The notes beneath the pieces were generated by a model. That model had not been told where the DNA came from, ran no database searches, and worked only from the letters and a program-made list of their open reading frames with translations. A program made the translations under genes and the position numbers. From Isosphaeraceae bacterium (lineage in GTDB: Bacteria > Planctomycetota > Planctomycetia > Isosphaerales > Isosphaeraceae), in assembly GCA_026004735.1 (NCBI GenBank), contig BPJS01000001.1, positions 1,984,001 to 2,048,000 on the forward strand: a stretch of 64,000 bases of DNA, read 5' to 3'. Shown in pieces: positions 17,340 through 25,488 of this stretch (positions are counted from its first letter, which is position 1; every line of letters starts with the position of its first letter).

Positions 17340-18434
17340 TCAGGCGGCCGGGGCCAGCCGGGGAATTCGCCCGGGCAGACTGAGCAGGGTTTCGGCGACG
17401 TGCCGCCATGCAAACGCCTGATCCAGCGCCGAGGAATCGCCGCTCGGAGACGACTGAGCCAGAGCCAGCCACGCGGCGTCGAGCGAGGCCGGGTCGCCGG
17501 GATCGATTCCGTGCAGGTCAGGGTGGTGGAATTCGCGGATCGAACTGTGGCGCGCTGCGAGGACCGGGGTGCCGTGGCGGAGCGCATCGAGGACCGGGAA
17601 GCCGAAGCCTTCGTAGAGCGTCGGGTAGACTGACCAGCCCGCGGTGCGATAGAGGCGGCAGAGGGTTCGATCGTCGACGATCCCGAGCAAGCGTATCCGA
17701 CGGTCCGGGTGGCCGGTATAGCGGCGCAGTTGCCGGCGAGAGACGAGCCAGCCCAGTCCGCCGACCCACCAAAGCTCGCACCGTCGGGGAAGCGCGCGGC
17801 TGTTGAGGAACCACTCCAGCAGGAAGAAGGCGTTTTTGCGGGGTTCGAGGGTGGAGACGACCAAGCCGAGGTCGGGGCGGCGGGAGACGGTGCGGGGTTC
17901 GAGGTGGCGTTCGACGCACAGCGAGGGACCCGAGGCGGCGACGCGTGTTCGCTGGCTGGGATAGTCGGTCAACCAGGCCGCGTCGGCCCGAGTTGAACGG
18001 GAGACGCACAGAGCGGCATCACTCGCGTGGATCGCGCGAGCGAAAAAGTGCTGGAAGTGGATGCGGGTCAATTCGGCGTGGTTGTGGGGCATCAGCAACG
18101 GGGTCAGGTCGTGGAGGACGCTGACCTCGTAGCCGAACCGCCGCTCCAGCGGACGGCCGCAGGGATAGACGGCCAACGCTTGGGGCAGAGAGTCGGGGAG
18201 CGGTCGTCGCCGCCCGCTCCAGAGTCGGCGTGCCCAGCGGCCGAGATCCTGGTCGTGCGACCAGTCGAGCCGGGACGGCGGCTCGACCTCTCGGGCCTGG
18301 GCGAAGAAATGGAGTTCGCAGCCGGTTGCGTGCAACGCCAAGGCGAGCCGTGCGGTGTAGCGCGCGATGCCGGTCAGGTGGCGATCGGACAGCGGATTGA
18401 TCTCGAGATAGACCGGGCCACGGTGGCGATCCAT
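17340..18434 (-). CDS. Glycosyltransferase, GT4 family
   Basis: A 364-residue GT-B glycosyltransferase. The opening YLEINPLSDRHLTGIARYT is the typical N-domain start with the glycine-containing loop. VVSTLEPRKN begins the C-domain, and YPTLYEGFGFPVLDAL gives the EX7E donor motif, followed by GTPVLAAR and a final small helix. The start at 18434 is favoured because it removes 23 residues of unlike composition and has a GGAG nine bases upstream; an in-frame start at 18503 is the alternative. It probably transfers a hexose, such as mannose, in surface polysaccharide assembly. It lies 75 bases after the prpB-like gene on the same strand, which may be only positional. Confidence 0.85.
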   Translation of the reverse strand: MDRHRGPVYLEINPLSDRHLTGIARYTARLALALHATGCELHFFAQAREVEPPSRLDWSHDQDLGRWARRLWSGRRRPLPDSLPQALAVYPCGRPLERRFGYEVSVLHDLTPLLMPHNHAELTRIHFQHFFARAIHASDAALCVSRSTRADAAWLTDYPSQRTRVAASGPSLCVERHLEPRTVSRRPDLGLVVSTLEPRKNAFFLLEWFLNSRALPRRCELWWVGGLGWLVSRRQLRRYTGHPDRRIRLLGIVDDRTLCRLYRTAGWSVYPTLYEGFGFPVLDALRHGTPVLAARHSSIREFHHPDLHGIDPGDPASLDAAWLALAQSSPSGDSSALDQAFAWRHVAETLLSLPGRIPRLAPAA

Positions 18435-18509
18435 GCCGGTGCACTCCGGGAGGTCTGCGGCGACGTCGGCAGGGAGCCTATCGGAACCTGGCCCGGCCGG
18501 CAAGGCGGC

Positions 18510-19379
18510 CTAGGAACCGCCGAAGAACGCGCGGTCGGCCTTTTCGTAGTCGTCATAGCCGAGCAGGTCGTAGAGTTCGGCCCGGGTCAGCATCCGGGGG
18601 ATCAGGTCGCGTTGGGTTCCCTGATCGCGGAGAACGCGGAGGGCGTCGGCGGCGGCACGCATGGCGACCCGGAACGCCGTCAGCGGATAGAGGATGATCC
18701 GGTAGCCGAGTTGTTCAAGGCTGGTCGAATCGAGCAGCGGGCTTTTGCCGAATTCGGTCATATTGGCTAGGAGCGGGACCGGAATCGCCTCCGCAAACCG
18801 CGCGAACTCCTCGGGCGACTCGAGCGCTTCGGGAAAGATGACATCGGCGCCGGCGTCGACGTAGGCCAGAGCGCGATCGATCGCAGCCTCGAGGCCCTCG
18901 GTGGCGCGGGCGTCCGTCCGCGCGATGACGACAAAGTCCGGGTCGCTGCGAGACGCCACCGCTGCCCGTATCTTGCTCACCATGGTCGACCGATCGACCA
19001 GTTGTTTGCCTGTCAGGTGGCCACATCGTTTAGGAAGCTGCTGATCTTCGAGATGAATCGCGGCGACCCCCGCCGTCTCGAAGAGCTGGACGCAGCGGGC
19101 CACGTGAATCGCCTCCCCGAAGCCGGTGTCGGCGTCGCTGACCACCGGCACGCTGCACGCCCGAACCAGGACCGCGGCCTGCTCGACGAATTCGGTCAGC
19201 GTCAGCAGGCCAACGTCGGGCACCCCGGCCCACCCGGCCGAAAGCGCTCCACCCGAGAGATAAACGGCCCGGAAGCCAAGCCGCTCGGCCATCCGGGCGC
19301 TCAGCGCATTGAAGACACCGGGCAGGATCAGGGGCCGCTCGGCGTACGCTTGACGCAGGCGGCGACCGGGCGAGGTCAT
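18510..19379 (-). CDS. prpB: Isocitrate lyase/PEP mutase-family enzyme, methylisocitrate lyase-like
   Basis: A 289-residue TIM-barrel enzyme of the PEP mutase/isocitrate lyase superfamily. Mg2+ ligands lie in SDADTGFG (81-88), and the catalytic loop KRCGH (117-121) contains C119, the general acid of the lyases. The length and loop fit 2-methylisocitrate lyase, which splits methylisocitrate to pyruvate and succinate in propionate catabolism. Oxaloacetate hydrolase or other C-C lyases of the family remain possible. A PrpD-family gene lies upstream on the same strand, 814 bases away, supporting the methylcitrate reading. No methylcitrate synthase is in the window. Family confidence is high, substrate moderate. 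Confidence 0.82.
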   Translation of the reverse strand: MTSPGRRLRQAYAERPLILPGVFNALSARMAERLGFRAVYLSGGALSAGWAGVPDVGLLTLTEFVEQAAVLVRACSVPVVSDADTGFGEAIHVARCVQLFETAGVAAIHLEDQQLPKRCGHLTGKQLVDRSTMVSKIRAAVASRSDPDFVVIARTDARATEGLEAAIDRALAYVDAGADVIFPEALESPEEFARFAEAIPVPLLANMTEFGKSPLLDSTSLEQLGYRIILYPLTAFRVAMRAAADALRVLRDQGTQRDLIPRMLTRAELYDLLGYDDYEKADRAFFGGS

Positions 19380-20193
19380 CGTTTCGTGCCTCCCTTGAGG
19401 CTTGGGGTACTCCGGGCTGCCATCATTATGGTCGATGCCCCAAAGTCGCGCTAGAACCTGAAATCAGCACGCCGCTCCGTGTCTGAGGACGAATTCCAGA
19501 ACGATCGCGGGGACAAGCGGCCTGATCGAGAGGGCACCGTCTCCAAGCGTCGGCCGCTTCGCGCCAAGAACTCGACCGCGGCCGCCGGATCGCCTGATTC
19601 GTCCGCCTCAGGTCGCGAAATGACGACAGAAGGGTCCTTGGCCGTTGCGGCTGCGTTGATTGGAACGACGCTGATCCAGTCGAGAGAGCTCAGCGGAGGG
19701 CGAATCGTTCGCAACCGCGAGGCAGGTGGTATCGTCCGATTCAGGTCACGCCTCGCCCACGCATCCAGGCGCGCCGAAGCCGGGCGCGGGACGGTAGGCC
19801 GACCGGGGCCAGTCGCGAGGCTCAGGCCCCGGCGCATCTCGTTCGCTCGGCGTCGAACAGTCCCCGAACGACGCGAAGATGGAACGGTCCGCGCCGTGAG
19901 GTCAGCCCACCCAATCGCGGTTCGTGGCCCGATGGGCAATCTCCGCCTGCTTTCTCCGGTGTCAGGATATGACCAAAGCTGCTCTCGTTCTCTTGACGAG
20001 CGAGCCGGTGAGGGTCGGGGGCGACGCACAGGCTGCCCGTGCCGACGCCTGTCTCCGTGTCGTGTCACGATGAAGGAAACGCTCGTTCCCAGGAGGTGCC
20101 GGGGATGCGGGACGGAGCCGAGCGGGGCCGATGGCGAGCCGCGGCGGCTCTGGAACCGGTATGGTTCGAGCGAGGCTCGAGGGTGGACGGCGC
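19380..20193. other. Unexplained 0.8 kb gap between prpB- and prpD-like genes
   Basis: I cannot assign a gene to these 814 bases. Open frames cross it on both strands (plus 19479-20222; minus continuing from inside the prpD-like gene to 19451). They share the same third codon positions and neither gives a recognisable protein; both are rich in Arg, Ser and Pro, as expected of non-coding frames at this G+C. No tRNA, RNase P or tmRNA consensus was found. It could be a decayed gene, a structured RNA or a long regulatory region. Confidence 0.45.
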
Positions 20194-21573
20194 CTACTCG
20201 GTCTGGGTTCGGCAGGAGTTGATCAGGGCGACGACCTCGGCCGGGGCTGGGTCGGTGGCGAGGGTTGAGGCGCGGTCCCAGATCGCGCGGGCCGACTCGG
20301 TCCCGAGTTCGGGGATGACCAGGCCGTCGAACTTGGCGCGGAGGCCTTCTTGAGTGAGCGGGTTTTTGTCGTGGCCGGGGGGGTCGATGTATTCCTGTTC
20401 GAGGACCTGCCCGTCGTCGAGGGTGACGACGATCCGGTTGGGTGTGTGGATTGGATACATGGCCGTGTAGTGACGATCCTCGACGACCTCGGTGCGGCTG
20501 ACGAGGTCGCGGAGGAACGGGTCGGCGAGGCGCTCGGGGCTGAACTGCCGCGCGGTGATTTCGCCGTCGAGCAGCGCGACGGCCGTGCAGTACGGGAGGC
20601 TGTGGTCGGCGGTTTCGCGAGTCAGGGGCCGCCATTTTTCGGGATCCTTGGCGATGATTTCGACGGCGACCCGGAAGGTGTCCACGCGGATCGAGCGGAT
20701 GCGTCGGGGGTCTCCGATGCGGGGCCGGAGGGCGAAGGCGGCGGCGATGGCCGACTGGCTGTGATATTCGGCGGGGACGAACTTGATCGAGGTCCGGGGA
20801 AGCATCCAGTCGGCGTCGGAGCGGCCGCCGAGCATGTCGATCGAGAACGGCCCAGAGACCTGCTCGAAGAAGCCCATCTCGCCCTCGAACAAGGGGGCGG
20901 GGCCGGTCATGCCCTCGGCCGCCAGCAGCGCGGCGAAGACCCCGGAGCGGGCCGCGGAGGCAAAAGCGCAGCCTTTCCACATCGAGAGTTCGCCGGCGCG
21001 GGTCAGCCGCAGCGCGGTGCCGATCGTGCCGGCAATGCCGAGGGCGTGGACCGCCTGGCGGTGTTCCAGCCCAAGCAGCCGCGCAGCGGCCAGGCAGGAC
21101 GAGAGGGTGCCATAGGTGACGTGGTCCCAGCCGCGGGAGCGGATACTGGCGGCGTCGCAGAGCCGGCACTGGACTTCGTAGGCGACGGCGGCGGCGGCGA
21201 TCCACTCCGAACCCGGGCGCCGCGCCAGCTCGCCGGCCGCTCGGATCGCCGACCAGTTGTCGCTGGGGTGGGCTGGTTCGAGCGAGAGGTAGGTGTCGTT
21301 GCAATCGAGGTAGCGGATGTGGACACCGTCGGAAAACGTGGTCCAATCCGGGGTGGAACGCCCGCCGCCGATCAGCTCCAGGCCGTAGCCGCCGGAGGCG
21401 CGCTCGGCCGTCCGCCGCGCGATCCGGGGGGCCGGTTCCCGGAGGGCTCCGATAGCACAGGCCAGAGTGTCCAGCCAGCGTGCGACGGCTTCGCTGACGA
21501 CGCGCGGCGGAAGCTCCTCAAAGCGGGTCGAAAGGGCAAAATCGGCGAGGCGTTCGGCAAGGTTGTGGCTCAT
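20194..21573 (-). CDS. prpD: MmgE/PrpD-family protein, 2-methylcitrate dehydratase-like
   Basis: A 459-residue member of the MmgE/PrpD family, whose best known activity is dehydration of 2-methylcitrate to methylaconitate. Recognisable blocks are the N-terminal RWLDTLACAIGA helix, DGVHIRYLDCNDTY, the histidine-containing HPSDNW, ELSMWKGCAF, and FVPAEYHSQS. The length is the usual 450-480. ATG 21573 opens at the conserved NLAERLADFAL; the frame upstream is extraneous. It pairs with the PrpB-like gene downstream across an unusually long gap. The family also includes iminodisuccinate epimerase and cis-aconitate decarboxylase, so the reaction is inferred from context. Confidence 0.83.
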   Translation of the reverse strand: MSHNLAERLADFALSTRFEELPPRVVSEAVARWLDTLACAIGALREPAPRIARRTAERASGGYGLELIGGGRSTPDWTTFSDGVHIRYLDCNDTYLSLEPAHPSDNWSAIRAAGELARRPGSEWIAAAAVAYEVQCRLCDAASIRSRGWDHVTYGTLSSCLAAARLLGLEHRQAVHALGIAGTIGTALRLTRAGELSMWKGCAFASAARSGVFAALLAAEGMTGPAPLFEGEMGFFEQVSGPFSIDMLGGRSDADWMLPRTSIKFVPAEYHSQSAIAAAFALRPRIGDPRRIRSIRVDTFRVAVEIIAKDPEKWRPLTRETADHSLPYCTAVALLDGEITARQFSPERLADPFLRDLVSRTEVVEDRHYTAMYPIHTPNRIVVTLDDGQVLEQEYIDPPGHDKNPLTQEGLRAKFDGLVIPELGTESARAIWDRASTLATDPAPAEVVALINSCRTQTE

Positions 21574-21682
21574 GGGTCGAGTCACCGAAGGGCACCCGGA
21601 GGGCCTGTGGGGGGGGCGGCCCGGCCCTTCAACGTTACGACCTGCCTGGCCCAACGACCAGACGTCCGCGGCTGGGCGAACG

Positions 21683-23578
21683 CTAAGGGCTGGTGAACCC
21701 GGCCGCCTCGACGGGGACTCTCGACTCGGCCAGATGTTCGCGCATCAGCCGCCGGACGGTTTGGATCGCCTCGGGATCGCGTTGAACGCCGTGGTCGGAG
21801 CGAACGATGGTCTCCTCAACACCGTCCAGGTGGGCGCTGCGGTAGGGGACGATGCCATCGGTCGTGCTTTCAACCCGATCGGGGCGAAGCGAGCCGATGA
21901 TCGAGTGGAATCGGGTCTCAGGGTTGGGGCTCATTCGGAGCAGAGCCTCAAGGATGGGCGAATCCGGGTCGAGGGTCTCGATCGAGGTCGGCAGGCGGGC
22001 AAACCGGGCCGGGAAGGCGTCGGGGTTGTCGCGCACGAGTTGGCCGAGCAGCTTGGTGTAGCGATCTGGCTCGCTGATCAGGTTCGAGCCGAGCCGACCG
22101 ACAAACTTGCGGCTGTAGTCCGAGCCGCGATGCGGGGTCGCCAGAAAGACGACGCGGCGGACGTAGGGCTGCCAGTCGAAGAAGGTGTAGTGTCGCAGCT
22201 CGGCAAGAACGTCGGGCGGTCCGATGATCTTCTCGAACGGCCGGTCGGAGTTGACCTTCCAGAAGTGGTCGTCGCTGCGAACGGCCATCGCGTGGGCCAG
22301 CAGTCCGCCCATGCTGTGCCCGAGCAGGACCATCCGATCGCCGGCGAGGGTGCCGGAGGGGAATCGGGCGTGGAGTTCCTGGAGAGCGTCGCGGAGGCCG
22401 GCGGCGGCGATCGGAATTGGCACTCCGGTCGGGTAGAGATAGAGGAAGAATTGATAGTGCTCCTGGATCTCTGGGTCGCGGAGCAACTCGTTGAGCATGG
22501 GGATCCAGGCCAGGGGGCTGGACAGCAGGCCGTGGATCATAACGACCGGGGTCTTGTCCGGCTCGAACGGGCGGATTGCCAGCAAGCCGGCTCGTTCGGC
22601 CACCTTGCCGGGCCGGAACAGGCCTGACCAGCGATATTGGTTGAGGTCGGTCTTGGACCACATGTAGGCCAGGGGGGTGGTCAGGTCGGTCTCGATGGGG
22701 ATCGCTGAGGGGCCGGTTCCGACGGTCCGGTTAGGGACCGGGTCGACCAGATCGATCGTGCAGCGGCGCGCCTCTTCGACGTCGGCGTTCGAGGCGTCGC
22801 GGAGCGGGCGGTTGGGCCGGAGCACGGCGGTCAGCGGGAAGGCCATCAGCTCCGGGTAGAGGCGGTCGGCGGTGGGCTGGGCCGACGCTCGGCGGACGGC
22901 GATCAGGGGAACCCCGAGGCCGTAGCGATGCCCGAGCGTGTCGAGGCCGTGGACCTCGAAGTCGGACGCAAGGATCAGCTCGTCGATATCGTCGGCGTGC
23001 CAGGGTGTGTGGGGCCAGAGCGCTAATTCCATGGTCAGGGCCGCGCCCTGGATCGTCAGCTCGAGCTGGTCACCTGGCTGGAGCTTGCCCTTATTGGTGC
23101 GGGCGGCGCGGAGCAGGCGATCGAGGGCGGCGTTGTAAAGGTCGCAGGCGATCCGAAACCGGGGGTCGGTCGGAGTCCGCCCGGCTGCGAGTTCCGGGTC
23201 GAACAGGAAGTCGAAGGCATAGGCTACGGTGTCGACATAGTGGCGGAGGGCTTGTTCGCCGGAGCGGCGGCGGCCTTCGCACCGGCGTCCCTCGAGCCAG
23301 GACAGCTCGGCCAGGGCATAGATCAGTTCGGGCTCTGGAGCGCGGCGGGCCTCGATTTCGAGGGCGGCGATGGTGCGCCGCGCGTCCTTGCGGTAGCGGT
23401 CGGCCAAGTCGAACCGGCGCAAGGTTTCCTCAGTGCGCGCGCTGGGCCGGTTCAATTGAGCCAGACTGCGTTGCCAGGCGGCATGGACGCGATCGCCCCG
23501 GGCCGGCTGGAGGCTCAGATCCTCGGGCGTCGTCACAACCAGGGGCCAGGCGATCAGGCCGAGCGCGGCGAGGTGCAT
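21683..23578 (-). CDS. Exported alpha/beta hydrolase with long N-terminal domain
   Basis: A 631-residue protein. The C-terminal half is an alpha/beta hydrolase: HGLLSSPLAW provides the oxyanion loop, GHSMGG holds nucleophile Ser422, the acid is probably in TDGIVPYRS and the histidine in SDHGVQ. The roughly 370-residue N-terminal part is helix-rich and unfamiliar. The start at 23578 gives a signal-like hydrophobic segment (AALGLIAWPLVV) with a GGAG upstream; the in-frame start at 23794 would overlap the ABC gene. Lipase or esterase activity toward an acyl ester at the envelope is likely, substrate unknown. It follows the ABC exporter by 110 bases on the same strand and could belong to that transcript. 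Confidence 0.75.
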   Translation of the reverse strand: MHLAALGLIAWPLVVTTPEDLSLQPARGDRVHAAWQRSLAQLNRPSARTEETLRRFDLADRYRKDARRTIAALEIEARRAPEPELIYALAELSWLEGRRCEGRRRSGEQALRHYVDTVAYAFDFLFDPELAAGRTPTDPRFRIACDLYNAALDRLLRAARTNKGKLQPGDQLELTIQGAALTMELALWPHTPWHADDIDELILASDFEVHGLDTLGHRYGLGVPLIAVRRASAQPTADRLYPELMAFPLTAVLRPNRPLRDASNADVEEARRCTIDLVDPVPNRTVGTGPSAIPIETDLTTPLAYMWSKTDLNQYRWSGLFRPGKVAERAGLLAIRPFEPDKTPVVMIHGLLSSPLAWIPMLNELLRDPEIQEHYQFFLYLYPTGVPIPIAAAGLRDALQELHARFPSGTLAGDRMVLLGHSMGGLLAHAMAVRSDDHFWKVNSDRPFEKIIGPPDVLAELRHYTFFDWQPYVRRVVFLATPHRGSDYSRKFVGRLGSNLISEPDRYTKLLGQLVRDNPDAFPARFARLPTSIETLDPDSPILEALLRMSPNPETRFHSIIGSLRPDRVESTTDGIVPYRSAHLDGVEETIVRSDHGVQRDPEAIQTVRRLMREHLAESRVPVEAAGFTSP

Positions 23579-23688
23579 CGGCACGTCACTCCGGAACGAG
23601 GGTGGCCGCCCGGGCCATTCGCTCGGGCGTGGCCGGGTGGGGATGATACGACCGACGTCGGCAGGGTCAAGTCCGCCAACGCGGCCGC

Positions 23689-24504
23689 TCAGCCAGCCGT
23701 TCGGTGAGCATCGGCCAGATACTGGTCGATCAACGGTCCGATCGGGCCGTCGGCGACGACCCGGCCGCGTTCGAGTCGAATCCCCCGGGTGCACAGCTCG
23801 CGCAAAGCGTTCAGATCGTGGGACACGATCACGACGACGCGTGACCGATCCAAAAGACGGCGGATTCGCTCCTTGGCCCGGGACTTGAAGGCCTCATCGC
23901 CGACACCTAGCGATTCGTCGATCAAGAGAATTTCGGGATCGACGCTGGTGGCCACGGCGAAGGCTAGCCGCATATACATCCCGCTGGAGTAATACTTAAG
24001 CGGCAGGTCGGCGAATTCCCCCAGTTCGGTGAACTCCCAGATTTCGGCCAGGCGGGCCTTCATGGCGCGGCGCGAGACGCCCAGCAAGGCTCCATTGAGC
24101 AGGATGTTGTCAGCTCCGGAAAGCTCCGGGTTGAATCCGGCTCCCATCTCGATCAGCGGGGCGACGGTACCCCGGATCATCACCGAGCCTTCGGTCGGCG
24201 GATAAATTCGGGCAATCAGCCGAAGCAACGTGCTCTTGCCGGCTCCGTTGTGCCCGATGATACCCACCCGCTCGCCGCTTTCGATCCGGAGATTGATGTG
24301 GCGTAGCGCCCAGAATTCGGCAGCCGGCGGCGTCCCGTCGCGGCGCAGCAGCAGATCCAGCGCGGCTCGCTTGAACGAGTACTGCTTGTCCCGGTAGCTG
24401 ACAAACCGGAGCGAGACGTCATCGAGCACAATCGGCGGTGCGCTCGCTGAGGTCTGGTCAGAGCCGGAAGACCAGCTTGTGCTCGAGGCCCTTGTAGACG
24501 GCAT
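23689..24504 (-). CDS. ABC transporter ATPase, polysaccharide/teichoic-acid export type (Wzt/TagH/KpsT)
   Basis: The ATP-binding subunit of a type II glycan exporter. Walker A is GHNGAGKST (about residues 84-92 with the start at 24504), the signature YYSSGMYMRLAF, Walker B LLIDESLGVGD and the switch SHD. The family-specific YSFKRAALDLLLRRDG precedes the catalytic core. There is no long C-terminal glycan-binding extension, so it is the short KpsT/TagH form. The start is uncertain: ATG 24504 overlaps the permease gene by 47 bases, while an in-frame GTG at 24429 would begin directly at the domain. It powers export of a completed lipid-linked glycan with the permease encoded just upstream. Confidence 0.86.
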   Translation of the reverse strand: MPSTRASSTSWSSGSDQTSASAPPIVLDDVSLRFVSYRDKQYSFKRAALDLLLRRDGTPPAAEFWALRHINLRIESGERVGIIGHNGAGKSTLLRLIARIYPPTEGSVMIRGTVAPLIEMGAGFNPELSGADNILLNGALLGVSRRAMKARLAEIWEFTELGEFADLPLKYYSSGMYMRLAFAVATSVDPEILLIDESLGVGDEAFKSRAKERIRRLLDRSRVVVIVSHDLNALRELCTRGIRLERGRVVADGPIGPLIDQYLADAHRTAG

Positions 24505-25336
24505 AGCCAATCCCCAGGCTGGATATCGCCAGCACGGCCGATACGCCCACCACGCACGGGTCGGGCCACTGGCCATCGCGGAGAATCACCTGAAACGGAC
24601 GGATGAACGGATAGGCGGGATTGAGGGCCAGAAACCAGGGGCTGGTGCGGAACCGGCTGGCTTCGTAAAGAATCGGTGTCATGAAATACCAAGCCTGAAG
24701 CGTCACACCGACCAGGTGGCCAAGGTCGCGGTAGAAGGTGTTCAGGACGGCGATCAAAATCCCCAGACCCAGGCTGAAGGCTGCAAGCAACGCCACGCAG
24801 ATCGGCAACATCAAGAGCGACCAACTCGGACGCGCCCCGAGCGGCACCAGCAACAGGAACAAGGCGGTCAACGACAGCGCGAAGTTGACCACATGGAAGA
24901 GGACGCGGCTGATCGGGAAAACCAGCTTGGGTACGTAGATTTTGCGGATCAGGGCTTCATTGGCGATGATCGAAAGAGCGCAGTCGGAGAGGCTGCCGGC
25001 CAGCAGACCCCAGGGGACCTGGCCGGCGAACAGGTAGATGGCGTAGTTGCGCCAATCGCCGTCTCGCCCGAGGAGGTTGGCGAAGACGAGGGTCATCGTA
25101 GTCATCATCAGAATCGGGTTCAGGAGCGTCCAGAAGAACCCGAGCACCGAGCGCTGATAGCGGACGCGAAGATCCTGATGGACGAGGTTCGCGATGACCG
25201 GAGCAAACCGCGCCAGTTCCCGGAGGTCGTGGGCCAAAACGGCGAGCCAGCCAGTTGGCAGCAGCGGACCTCGGGGGGTGGGGAAATATTCCTCGTGCGG
25301 GATGACGCGCCGAGTGCTTGGGAACGACGACGGCAT
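24458..25336 (-). CDS. ABC-2 polysaccharide export permease (Wzm/TagG/KpsM)
   Basis: A 292-residue inner-membrane permease with six hydrophobic segments. The family hallmark RVRYQRSVLGFFWTLLNP lies at the first membrane helix and NPAYPFIRPFQ before the last. Paired with the ATPase encoded directly downstream, it should flip an undecaprenyl-linked polysaccharide or similar glycan across the inner membrane. ATG 25336 has AAAGG five bases upstream; in-frame starts at 25357 and 25369 (GTG) are possible and add only polar residues. Two glycosyltransferase genes lie 6-9 kb away, but no complete O-antigen cluster surrounds the transporter. Confidence 0.86.
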   Translation of the reverse strand: MPSSFPSTRRVIPHEEYFPTPRGPLLPTGWLAVLAHDLRELARFAPVIANLVHQDLRVRYQRSVLGFFWTLLNPILMMTTMTLVFANLLGRDGDWRNYAIYLFAGQVPWGLLAGSLSDCALSIIANEALIRKIYVPKLVFPISRVLFHVVNFALSLTALFLLLVPLGARPSWSLLMLPICVALLAAFSLGLGILIAVLNTFYRDLGHLVGVTLQAWYFMTPILYEASRFRTSPWFLALNPAYPFIRPFQVILRDGQWPDPCVVGVSAVLAISSLGIGYAVYKGLEHKLVFRL

Positions 25337-25488
25337 GGCGGCCTTTGGCGACTCCATTCGCGGCGACACCGGCGTTCAGACAGGGCCTCGCCCGATCGCG
25401 TGACTCCCGTCTCTCGACGCATCCCGGCCGGAGCGGGGATCATAGGCGGCGAGGTCGGATTGCGGAAGGTCGAATCTGGGCGGCTGGT

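Noticed and set aside
19451-21346. A 631-residue minus-strand protein covering prpD and the gap
   Set aside because: Over prpD it is an out-of-frame Arg/Pro-rich shadow; nothing in the gap portion resembles a known domain.
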